Virus record (IMG/VR): IMGVR_UViG_3300048590_000401
Location: 1 to 42,379 of that record
DNA length: 42,379 bases
Reading direction: 5' to 3' (one strand)
DNA from: a virus
The notes beneath the pieces were generated by a model. The model was not told where the DNA came from. It did no database searches and worked only from the letters and a program-made list of their open reading frames with translations. The position numbers and the translations under genes were made by a program. This document shows positions 20,803-27,279 of this stretch, piece after piece (position 1 is the first letter of the stretch; the number at the start of each line of letters is the position of its first letter).

Positions 20803-22076
20803 TGAAGACACAACCCCTCAAGGTTGACTTCGAGGACAAGGATCACGCCGATGACATCTGGCTTTCCTTGGTCAAGAAGGAAACGTCACACGAGTTCGCG
20901 GCCAGCTTTCTTCGTCGCCGATGCGGTTACCCCGATCAAAAGGCCCGCTCTTCCGTTGGTGCTAGGCCCAACATTTTCAAAGGTTGGGATGAGTCCGACC
21001 ATCCTCGTGACGAGTCGGGCAGATTCTCCGACGGGGATGGCTCAGGAAGCAACCACAGTGGGGTCTACGAGCGCATTACGCCTAGTCATGTGGAAGGCTT
21101 CGATAGGGATGTGTTCGAGCAGACTTTTCCAGGTACAGACCCCAGGGACTTCCTAGAGGCCCTACTAGGCCCCGACGCCGATCCTCGGTTTGTAGAGGTC
21201 AGCAACTACGGCGGCAAGTACTCGCTCACCGTGCGGGAAGGTGGAACCGTTCACGGCCACGAGATTGAGTTCTATCAGCGAGATTTCTATCCCAAAGACG
21301 GGGTGGTAGTTCACGAGTACCTCATCTTCAAGGAGCAGGGGGCCGGCAACGCCAAAGACATGTTCCGCTCGGCGGTGGACCTCTACGACAAGATGGGTGT
21401 CAAGGAGATTAGGGTTCACGCGGCACTAGAACTTGGGGCGTACACGTGGTCCAAGTATGGTTTCCGTTACGGCGACGCTGCGGATCGTCTCGCCCATGTC
21501 AATGGTTTCGAGGGAGATAGCGCCACCAATCTAAGGGAGCGCCTGGACGAGTTAGTGCCCTCTAGCGAGGTCCAGCGGATGTCCTCCGAGGAGTATGAAG
21601 AGTACAAAGCCTTGAAACTCCTCCTGAACGTCCAGGATGACCGATTGAACCAATTGTTGTCGGACTTCGAGACCCCTGAATTGGACAAGTTGGTCTCCCA
21701 CCTTTCCGAGGAGAAGCTCGACAAGGGCAGTAGTTTCATCAAACACCTGTTTTACAAGACACACTGGACAGGCCTTCTTGATCTCGACAAAAACTCTCCG
21801 GACCGGAAGCGGTTGGAGGCTTATCTTCGCGCCAAGAGCAAGCTCCGTGCCAAGAAAATACTTGACAAACTGGCAAGCGCGTGGCAGAATTGGACTATGA
21901 AAACTGCGAAGAAGCCTCCGAAAGGTTTTTCCTCCCGGGTGGGGAAGAAGTACTCCGACAAGGAGATCATGCTGACCTTGTTGGGTGACGAACCCGATGT
22001 CAGCAAATCCTCGCGTGATCTCGCCACCAAACTGGACCTGCCCTCCTCCATCGTGGATCGGCTGGGTAAGAAGTGA
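20802..22076 (+). CDS. Putative capsid-associated protein with GF-motif domain, 424 aa
   Basis: The ATG is set by GAGGAG eight bases upstream and overlaps the MuF stop. Residues 60-80 hold FKGWDESDHPRDESGRFSDG; the HPRDExGRF motif is common in phage head-associated and protease-fused proteins. A central domain (90-230) contains GVKEIRVHAALELGAYTWSKYGFRYGD, similar in shape to the end of the MuF-like protein. A charged helical region follows (SSEEYEEYKALKLLL). Near residue 354 the frame runs straight through an early-type promoter (read as ILDKLASAWQN), and the last 59 residues may be a separate gene. It could be internal cargo injected or packaged with DNA; the function is not proven. Confidence 0.6.
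   Translation: MKTQPLKVDFEDKDHADDIWLSLVKKETSHEFAASFLRRRCGYPDQKARSSVGARPNIFKGWDESDHPRDESGRFSDGDGSGSNHSGVYERITPSHVEGFDRDVFEQTFPGTDPRDFLEALLGPDADPRFVEVSNYGGKYSLTVREGGTVHGHEIEFYQRDFYPKDGVVVHEYLIFKEQGAGNAKDMFRSAVDLYDKMGVKEIRVHAALELGAYTWSKYGFRYGDAADRLAHVNGFEGDSATNLRERLDELVPSSEVQRMSSEEYEEYKALKLLLNVQDDRLNQLLSDFETPELDKLVSHLSEEKLDKGSSFIKHLFYKTHWTGLLDLDKNSPDRKRLEAYLRAKSKLRAKKILDKLASAWQNWTMKTAKKPPKGFSSRVGKKYSDKEIMLTLLGDEPDVSKSSRDLATKLDLPSSIVDRLGKK
21862..21890 (+). promoter_or_regulatory. Early-type sigma70 promoter 8 (leaderless class), inside a gene
   Basis: TTGACA (21862-21867), 17-bp spacer AACTGGCAAGCGCGTGG, CAGAAT (21885-21890). It differs from promoter 1 by one base over these 29. An in-frame ATG follows six bases later at 21897. 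Confidence 0.75.
21897..22076 (+). CDS. Possible separate basic peptide, 59 aa
   Basis: In-frame internal start of the longer gene, placed at about +1 of promoter 8. The peptide begins MKTAKKPPKGFSSRVGKKYSDKE and continues with a helix-turn-helix-like stretch (EIMLTLLGDEPDVSKSSRDLATKLDLPSSIVDRLG). That resembles a small DNA-binding regulator far more than the end of a head protein. If made independently it could be an early regulator whose gene was fused in frame by insertion of a promoter-gene cassette. No Shine-Dalgarno is visible. Confidence 0.45.
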   Translation: MKTAKKPPKGFSSRVGKKYSDKEIMLTLLGDEPDVSKSSRDLATKLDLPSSIVDRLGKK

Positions 22077-22084
22077 GGGGGCCA

Positions 22085-22933
22085 ATGATCCCGGTGTTCT
22101 TTCACCTGGACGCCATCTGCGATGTCGTAGGAACTCGTAGCCCGAGCGCCAGCAAACCTGGGTACGTCATGGAGAATTGGTTGCGTAAGTACAGCGATCA
22201 GATCAACGTAGTGACCCACGAGGCGGCGGAGATAGAGGAACTAGACGCGGTTCATGACCCCCAGTACGTCCGAGACGTAATAGGTTTGCGTCGCAACAAC
22301 GGTTTTGGTAATCGTCAAGCCAATGTCCCGCGTTCCTTGATGTACACAGTGGGCGGGATGATTCATGCTGCACAGGCGGCGCTGGAGTACAACTGGGGTT
22401 CCGTTGCTGTTCCCTACTCAGGTTTCCACCACGCAGGTAGGGACTACAACGGAGGTTTCTGCACGTTTAATGGCCTCATGGCCGCCGCCGTTTCCGTACT
22501 GGAGCAACACATGTGTGGCTCCGTGCTGATTCTTGACTGTGACTACCATTACGGAGACGGCACCCAACACATCCTAGACACCGGAGATTTGGAGACCGCC
22601 GGCATTCATCATTGGTCTTCGGGTTTCTTGTATCACGACAAGTCCGAGGCGGAGGATTTCTTCGCCGGGTTGAAGACCGTTCTCCATGACCATCGACGAG
22701 TCGATCTTGTTTTGTATCAAGCTGGAGTCGACCAGCACATTCGAGACCCTCTTGGCGGGTTGTTGACCACCAAGCAGATGCAGAGGCGGGATCGCATGGT
22801 GTTTGAGCATTTCAACGAACACGGCGTTCCCGTGGTATGGGATTTGGCCGGAGGCTATCAACAACCCCTAGAGCGCACTTTGGCGCTGCATGACCAGACC
22901 ATGAGGGCCTGTATCGAAGCCAACCTCGGTTAG
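22085..22933 (+). CDS. Histone-deacetylase-fold amidohydrolase (HDAC / acetoin utilisation family)
   Basis: The product has 282 residues; the ATG follows a GAGGGGG ribosome site. The arginase/deacetylase active site is complete. The His pair H115-H116 is in SGFHHAGRDYNGGFCTFNG, zinc ligands D153 and H155 are in LDCDYHYGDGTQHI, the third ligand D216 is in GVDQHIRDPLGG, and the catalytic Tyr 258 is in LAGGYQQP. These enzymes remove acetyl groups from lysine or polyamine amides. It may deacetylate host or capsid proteins or small metabolites; the substrate cannot be deduced. It is shorter than the usual 300-370 residues. It lies inside the head cluster, between the capsid-associated protein and a terminator. 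Confidence 0.88.
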   Translation: MIPVFFHLDAICDVVGTRSPSASKPGYVMENWLRKYSDQINVVTHEAAEIEELDAVHDPQYVRDVIGLRRNNGFGNRQANVPRSLMYTVGGMIHAAQAALEYNWGSVAVPYSGFHHAGRDYNGGFCTFNGLMAAAVSVLEQHMCGSVLILDCDYHYGDGTQHILDTGDLETAGIHHWSSGFLYHDKSEAEDFFAGLKTVLHDHRRVDLVLYQAGVDQHIRDPLGGLLTTKQMQRRDRMVFEHFNEHGVPVVWDLAGGYQQPLERTLALHDQTMRACIEANLG

Positions 22934-22946
22934 TCCACCACACCAC

Positions 22947-22974
22947 AGACTAGGCGGCTACGGCCGTCTTTTTT
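22947..22974 (+). terminator. Rho-independent terminator after the deacetylase gene
   Basis: A stem of AGAC-GGC paired with GCC-GTCT (two-base bulge, loop GGCTACG) is followed by six T residues. It lies 14 bases after the stop codon and just upstream of a late-type promoter candidate, so transcription is probably reset here. Confidence 0.6.
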
Positions 22975-22998
22975 GTTGCTCGACAGCCCCTCCCTGCG

Positions 22999-23004
22999 TA
23001 CCAT
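22999..23004 (+). promoter_or_regulatory. Late promoter candidate, TACCAT, with repeat copy 6 as operator-like element
   Basis: GCGTACCATGGGG lies 34 bases before the ATG at 23038. The 14-bp repeat begins 11 bases after the end of this box, exactly as at 41502-41507. A C-rich run (CAGCCCCTCCC) precedes it. Confidence 0.4.
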
Positions 23005-23014
23005 GGGGACCCGA

Positions 23015-23028
23015 TGCAATCAATTGCA
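23015..23028 (+). repeat. 14-bp dispersed near-palindrome, copy 6
   Basis: TGCAATCAATTGCA between promoter candidate and ribosome site. Flanking GGGACC (upstream) and GGTCCC (downstream) extend the dyad, so the whole leader can fold into a long hairpin that ends at the start codon. Confidence 0.9.
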
Positions 23029-23037
23029 TGAGGTCCC

Positions 23038-23400
23038 ATGACAGCCACCGCAACAATCACCCTATCTGGCACGCTGGACGACGCTCCGAGCGGCTCCAAG
23101 CAATTCGCGGGCACGTTGTCGAGCGCAGCGGCCTGCCCGGCGACACTGCTCGTCGCCTTGTCCACCAGCTTTGCCGCCATCACGGTGCCGACGCTTCCCG
23201 CCCCTACGGGCGTGATGATCAAGCTTCCAGCGGGTAACACCCACGAGGTCACCCTCAAGGGCGTCACTGGGGATACGGGCATCAAGATCGGCAAGACCGG
23301 TTGGACGGTCCTCAGTTGGGACCCCGCCAGCATTCCAACGACTTTCGGCATGGTTGCCGCCGGGACGGTTACCAATCCTGCCGAAGTCAGCTTCTTCTAG
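23038..23400 (+). CDS. Small Thr/Ala-rich beta protein, possible decoration protein, 120 aa
   Basis: ATG preceded by GAGG. The product is very rich in Thr, Ala, Gly and Val, with repeated beta-strand patterns (ATATITLSGTLDDAPSG, VTLKGVTGDTGIKIGKTGWTVL, MVAAGTVTNPAEVSFF) and no catalytic residues. It lies at the start of the block leading to the protease and capsid and has its own late-type promoter candidate. That is the behaviour of head decoration or fibre proteins, although no family is recognised. The N-terminal CDS at 728 has a similar composition. Confidence 0.65.
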   Translation: MTATATITLSGTLDDAPSGSKQFAGTLSSAAACPATLLVALSTSFAAITVPTLPAPTGVMIKLPAGNTHEVTLKGVTGDTGIKIGKTGWTVLSWDPASIPTTFGMVAAGTVTNPAEVSFF

Positions 23401-23408
23401 GAGTCGTT

Positions 23409-23888
23409 ATGCCCAAGATCAAACTTAACCTCAGTAAGAAATTCCAGTTGCCCCTTGGAACGGTGATGTCTGGTGCCCAGTTGGCCGAGCACCTCAAGCC
23501 CGTCGAGAAGGGCGCGCAGGAAGGCCACCCTTTTTATGGCAATCAATGGTCGGACGGCGGGGGAGGCGGGGGCAAGGACAGCGGTTACAAACAGAAGGGT
23601 GGTGGGGTGGATAAGCTAACGGTCGGGGATAAGGCCGGGGAAGTGGAGTACAACGTGGCTGGACAAGGCGACGAAAACTCCTCCATTGCTTTCTGGAAAG
23701 TCGAAGGCCCCATGAAGGCGGCGGTGGAAGACCTGGGATTCTCTCTGGAGGATGCTGGGTTTACCACCGATGACGGGGAATCGTGGCTCCACGATGACGG
23801 GCGCAGTGCTTTCGTGGAAGTGGATGGGAAGAACCTTCAGGTAACGATAACGCACAGCCGTGGGGCTGGGGACCAAGACGAGGACTGA
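23409..23888 (+). CDS. Head-region protein with HPFYGNQW motif, 159 aa
   Basis: The ATG lies nine bases after TAGGAG. The N-terminus is basic (MPKIKLNLSKKF). Residues 35-48 carry EGHPFYGNQWSDGG, a motif seen in many phage head proteins before glycine-rich linkers; here it is followed by GGGGGGKDSG. The C-terminal 90 residues form an acidic alpha/beta domain (GPMKAAVEDLGFSLEDAGFTTDDG, then FVEVDGKNLQVTITH). Likely a minor capsid or scaffold-associated component made with the protease and capsid; the precise role is unknown. Confidence 0.65.
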   Translation: MPKIKLNLSKKFQLPLGTVMSGAQLAEHLKPVEKGAQEGHPFYGNQWSDGGGGGGKDSGYKQKGGGVDKLTVGDKAGEVEYNVAGQGDENSSIAFWKVEGPMKAAVEDLGFSLEDAGFTTDDGESWLHDDGRSAFVEVDGKNLQVTITHSRGAGDQDED

Positions 23889-23889
23889 C

Positions 23890-24477
23890 ATGCCGCGCAT
23901 CCGCAAATCCGACGACGCGCTTCGCATCATCTGGGCCGAGGTCTATGCCCCGGATCGCCCGGACTCGGATGGCGAATTCATGACCGCCAAGACCATCAGG
24001 GAGATGGCTCACAACTTTCTCCGTGCGGGCAAGACCAAGATGGTCGATGTCGAGCACGACAACAAGGATTACCCCGGTGTTGAGGTCGTCGAGAGCTTCA
24101 CCGCGCAGAAAGGTGACCCGAATTTCATCGAGGATTCCTGGGTGGTCGCCGTACACATTCCCGACGACGAACTCTGGGGAAAGGTCAAATCAGGCGAGAT
24201 CAACGGTTTTTCCGTCGAGGCCATGGTGAACAAGGAAGAGCGGGACGTGGAGATCGAGGTCCCGCCGGTTGTCACCGGGGTCACCACCCAGGAAGAAGGG
24301 CACGCCCACAAGTTCTCTGCGGAGTACGACGAGAACGCCAAGTTCCTTGGTGGCGTCACGGATGCAGGTCCGGATGGTCATTTTCACCGTATTTCGCGCG
24401 GAACTGCCACGGACCAGTCGAACGGTCACAGCCATCGTTTCTCCGCTATCGACCAGATCAAGATCGTTTCTGCCTAA
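23890..24477 (+). CDS. Prohead serine protease, XkdF type
   Basis: The product has 195 residues and matches the XkdF-like phage protease pattern. In order it has WAEVYAPDRPDSDGEFMTAKTIREMAHNFL (strand and helix after the N-terminus), VDVEHDN with the candidate catalytic His near residue 58, VVESF, and GEINGFSVEAMV with the candidate nucleophile Ser near residue 112. It cleaves scaffold and capsid precursors during head maturation. The C-terminal 60 residues contain three His-rich repeats (GHAHKFSAEYD, GHFHRIS, GHSHRFSAI), a known feature of some of these proteases. It is followed by the scaffold candidate and the major capsid gene, the expected order. Confidence 0.88.
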   Translation: MPRIRKSDDALRIIWAEVYAPDRPDSDGEFMTAKTIREMAHNFLRAGKTKMVDVEHDNKDYPGVEVVESFTAQKGDPNFIEDSWVVAVHIPDDELWGKVKSGEINGFSVEAMVNKEERDVEIEVPPVVTGVTTQEEGHAHKFSAEYDENAKFLGGVTDAGPDGHFHRISRGTATDQSNGHSHRFSAIDQIKIVSA

Positions 24478-24508
24478 CGGAAATTTGAAAGGCAGAGAAC
24501 CAGACAGG

Positions 24509-24514
24509 TAATAT
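24509..24514 (+). promoter_or_regulatory. Late promoter candidate, TAATAT
   Basis: AGGTAATATTC lies 31 bases before the scaffold ATG and matches the GTANNAT class. The gap between protease and scaffold (67 bases) otherwise holds only the ribosome site. Confidence 0.35.
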
Positions 24515-24544
24515 TCGCTTCGTTAAACACAAGTAGGGCCGACA

Positions 24545-25648
24545 ATGAAGGTGAAGACCACTCTGGGCGAGATGAAGGACTGTGAGGCCGAACGGGTCTC
24601 GCTCGTCAAGTACGGGGCGAACCAGACAGGCCTGAAAATCATGAAGTCCAACAAGGAGCACGGAACCATGTTCGATCTGAGCAAGCTGGGCAAGGCCTTC
24701 AAGAACGTGAAGGACGAGGTCGTCAAATCGGCCACCGAACTTCTCGGCGTCATGGTGATGAAGGGCAGCGAGAAGAACTTCGCCGCCATCACGCTCGCGC
24801 TCAAGTCCGCCGGCCTCAAGGTCGAAACGGTCAAGGACGTCGGCAATGGCGCGGTGGTCTTCGCGCAGGCCGAGTTCGACGAGAAGACCGAGGGGGTCGA
24901 GGCGATCCGTCTGAACGACCACGTGGTTGCCGTCGTCAAGGGCTTCAGTCCGTACAGCAACGGCATGTGGGAGAGCGACGACTTCGACAAGAAGCTCAAG
25001 GTCGAAGGCCTCTATCAGAGCGTCTACACCGCGTGCTCCGCATTCCAGTCCTCGCTGGCCTCAGTCCTTCAGAAGGCGGAGTCGCCGGAGGCTGCAAAGG
25101 AGGCGACCGACAAGCTGGTGGCCAAGTTCGGCAAGTACGTCACGAACACCGTCGGCGGGCTGCCTGTCGAGGCGTTCAAGATGGCCGACCTGATCGAAGC
25201 CTCGGTGGTCTCCACGGTCGCGGCGGAGAAAGCGGAAATCGCCGAGGCGGCCAAGAAGGCTGCGGAAGCGCCGGCCGAGAAGACGACGGAGACGAAGACG
25301 GAAACCCCTGCGGCGGTCGAGGCGACTGCTGCGCCGGTCCCCCCGGACTTCGCCAAGATGATCGAGGTTGCTCTGGCCCCGGTGGCCAAAGCGATTTCCG
25401 ATCTGGCCCAGACGGTGGACGGGGTGCAAAAGGCCCAGTCCGAGGTGGTGGCGCAGGTGAAGGAAGCCACGACCAAGGCAGCGACGTTGGAGACCAAGCT
25501 CAAGGGCACGGTCATCAGCGGCGCGGGCACCGGTGACACCGCCAGCGGCACCGAGGACTACGGCCTCGATTCCGAGGACGCGGTCATGGTCGGCGACACC
25601 GGCTTCAGCCGCACCCGCAAGACCCATGGAACGCTGTACAAGCAGTAA
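24545..25648 (+). CDS. Putative scaffolding protein, 367 aa
   Basis: ATG with a weak AGGG ribosome site. The opening (ERVSLVKYGANQTGLKIMKS) matches the xxVSLVxxGAN motif found at the joint between phage proteases and their scaffolds. Residues 20-230 are charged and helical. From 235 to 300 come Ala/Glu/Lys/Pro-rich sequences (AEIAEAAKKAAEAPAEKTTETKTE) and then a coiled coil (VAKAISDLAQTVDGVQKAQSEVV). The composition, and a position between the XkdF protease and the major capsid gene, are typical of scaffolds that guide capsid assembly and are then digested. Codon use here is more GC-rich than in the accessory genes, as in the capsid gene. Confidence 0.7.
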   Translation: MKVKTTLGEMKDCEAERVSLVKYGANQTGLKIMKSNKEHGTMFDLSKLGKAFKNVKDEVVKSATELLGVMVMKGSEKNFAAITLALKSAGLKVETVKDVGNGAVVFAQAEFDEKTEGVEAIRLNDHVVAVVKGFSPYSNGMWESDDFDKKLKVEGLYQSVYTACSAFQSSLASVLQKAESPEAAKEATDKLVAKFGKYVTNTVGGLPVEAFKMADLIEASVVSTVAAEKAEIAEAAKKAAEAPAEKTTETKTETPAAVEATAAPVPPDFAKMIEVALAPVAKAISDLAQTVDGVQKAQSEVVAQVKEATTKAATLETKLKGTVISGAGTGDTASGTEDYGLDSEDAVMVGDTGFSRTRKTHGTLYKQ

Positions 25649-25681
25649 ACCGACAACCACTCGACCAGACAGGAGCAGGAC

Positions 25682-26617
25682 ATGAAGAACAAGGACATCA
25701 TCGCCAAGGCCGATCTGGCGCTGTCGGACATCGCCTCGGCAGGAAAACTCTCGACGACCCAAGCCAACCGGTTCATCCGGAAGGTGATCGACCAGCCGAC
25801 GATCCTCAACGTCTGCCGCGTCGTTCCGATGCCGTCGCCGACGCACAAGATCAACAAGATCGGGATCGGCAGCCGCATGCTGAAAGCGGCGACCGAGAAC
25901 ACCGCGCTCTCGTCGGGCAACCGCACCGCGCCCTCGTTCGAGGCGGTCTCGCTCACCAGCAAGGAACTGATCGCGGAAGTCCGCATCCCCTACGCAGTGC
26001 TGGAGGACAACATCGAGGGCGGCAACGCTTTCGCAGCCCTCCAACAAGGCGCGGGCGGCCTGCACAACACGCTGGTCGACCTGATGGCCGAGCGTGCGGC
26101 GCTCGACCTCGAAGAACTCGGCATCCTCGGTGACACGGGTTCGGGCGACGCCTACCTCGCGGTCACCAACGGCTGGCTCGCCCTGATGTCCACGAACTCC
26201 GTGGATGCCGGTGGTGTCGCCTTCGACAAGAGCATCACGAAGGCGGGTCTCAAGGCCATGCCGACGAAGTACCTGCGCAACCGCACGCTGATGCGTCACT
26301 TCGTCTCGGTGAACAACGAGACCGAGATGCGCGACAGCTACGCGAATCGCCAGACGGCGATGGGCGACACGCAAGTTCAGGGCAACCTCCCCCTGTTCTC
26401 GTTCGGCTCGCTCGTCAACGGTGTGGCGCTGATGCCGGCGACCAAGGGCATCTTCACGGACCCGCTGAACCTGATCATGGGCATCCAGCGCGACGTGACG
26501 ATGGAGTACGACAAGGACATCACGACCCGTCAGTTCATCATCGTTCTGACGTGCCGGGTGGACTTCCAGATCGAGGAAGAGACCGCGACGGTGAAGTACA
26601 CCAACATCGCGGCGTAA
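25682..26617 (+). CDS. Major capsid protein
   Basis: The product has 311 residues, with a strong CAGGAGCAGGAC ribosome site before the ATG. The sequence has the features of HK97-fold capsid proteins: an N-terminal helix (KNKDIIAKADLALSDIASAG), an E-loop/P-domain section (EAVSLTSKELIAEVRIPYAVLEDN, with the strand-turn-helix typical of the spine), AERAALDLEELGILGDTGSG, and a C-terminal A-domain ending in QRDVTMEYDKDITTRQFIIVLTCRVDFQIE. The codon bias is the strongest in the window, consistent with high expression. It is followed by strong hairpins that probably stop or trim the transcript. Confidence 0.9.
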   Translation: MKNKDIIAKADLALSDIASAGKLSTTQANRFIRKVIDQPTILNVCRVVPMPSPTHKINKIGIGSRMLKAATENTALSSGNRTAPSFEAVSLTSKELIAEVRIPYAVLEDNIEGGNAFAALQQGAGGLHNTLVDLMAERAALDLEELGILGDTGSGDAYLAVTNGWLALMSTNSVDAGGVAFDKSITKAGLKAMPTKYLRNRTLMRHFVSVNNETEMRDSYANRQTAMGDTQVQGNLPLFSFGSLVNGVALMPATKGIFTDPLNLIMGIQRDVTMEYDKDITTRQFIIVLTCRVDFQIEEETATVKYTNIAA

Positions 26618-26628
26618 GCCTCCACGGC

Positions 26629-26715
26629 GTTCATCGGGTGATGAACCTCTGACCTCTCCCTCCTCCAAAGGGGTCAGAACTTAGGCGGGTGGTTCCGAAA
26701 GGGCCACCCGTTTTT
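26629..26715 (+). terminator. Hairpin cluster and rho-independent terminator after the capsid gene
   Basis: Three stems in a row: GTTCATC/GATGAAC (26629-26646, tetraloop GGGT), CTGACC/GGTCAG (about 26650-26676), and CGGGTGG/CCACCCG (26686-26710) with an inner CC/GG around a GAAA loop, followed by five T residues. The last is a classic terminator; the first two may protect or process the capsid mRNA. Confidence 0.8.
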
Positions 26716-26717
26716 CT

Positions 26718-26731
26718 TGCAATCAATTGCA
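26718..26731 (+). repeat. 14-bp dispersed near-palindrome, copy 7
   Basis: TGCAATCAATTGCA directly after the capsid terminator. It ends nine bases before the late-type -10 candidate at 26741, so it covers the place of a -35 box. Confidence 0.9.
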
Positions 26732-26740
26732 TCAATAAGG

Positions 26741-26746
26741 TAGGAT
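26741..26746 (+). promoter_or_regulatory. Late promoter candidate, TAGGAT
   Basis: AAGGTAGGATTCTCC lies 35 bases before the ATG at 26781, immediately downstream of the capsid terminator and repeat copy 7. It would restart transcription for the head-tail connector genes. Confidence 0.4.
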
Positions 26747-26780
26747 TCTCCTGCGGCAATTTAGCCCGTCAGGAGACCAC

Positions 26781-27266
26781 ATGGGACTGAACATGGACCC
26801 CACCAAAAAGGCCGGGGACAAGAAGGACGCAGGAGCAAAGGCCGTGGCCAAAGCGGCCCCGGAAGTCGAGGAGGTTCTCCTCACCATGTCGGTGTACAAG
26901 AGGTCGCCGATGCGACACGTGTATCAGGGGCACCTGTACGAGTCTGGTGTCGTCTACGCCTTCGAGCCTGCCGCTGCGCGCATCATGCTGAGACTTCAGT
27001 CGGATGCCGGTGTCCCGATCTTCATTCGGTACGAGAAGCCGGTGTCGAAACGCCGCGTCGAGGATGACGTTGCGCAAGGTCCGAGGATCGTGACGGCTCC
27101 GAAGCCCGTGGACGAAGTCGCTGACCTCGGGTTGCAACCCGTTCCGAGGCGTCACCGGATCGACGCCGGTACCGAGGACGAACTCCCGCCGGAATTCCGG
27201 GGCGGTGAAGGGATGGGCGGAGACATGACTTCCGCCGACATCGCCGAGAGCGGTACGAAGGTCTAA
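26781..27266 (+). CDS. Hypothetical head-tail region protein, 161 aa
   Basis: The ATG follows CAGGAGACC. The N-terminus is Lys/Ala-rich (MDPTKKAGDKKDAGAKAVAKAAPE), probably flexible. A middle beta region has MSVYKRSPMRHVYQGHLYESGVVYAFEPAAARIMLRL. The C-terminal 60 residues are again polar. No family is recognised, but the position between the major capsid and the head-tail adaptor is typical of a head completion or small fibre protein. Confidence 0.6.
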   Translation: MGLNMDPTKKAGDKKDAGAKAVAKAAPEVEEVLLTMSVYKRSPMRHVYQGHLYESGVVYAFEPAAARIMLRLQSDAGVPIFIRYEKPVSKRRVEDDVAQGPRIVTAPKPVDEVADLGLQPVPRRHRIDAGTEDELPPEFRGGEGMGGDMTSADIAESGTKV

Positions 27267-27279
27267 CCAAGGGGCGGCG

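Noticed and set aside
9387-23028. Two repeat intervals of exactly 3441 bp (9387 to 12828 and 19574 to 23015)
   Set aside because: Other intervals differ widely, and there is no similarity between the two 3.4-kb segments, so the equality is most likely chance.
25061-26668. 535-codon open frame on the - strand opposite scaffold and capsid
   Set aside because: Opposite to two strongly supported structural genes; composition (Arg, Leu, Asp, His) is antisense-like and no motif is present.
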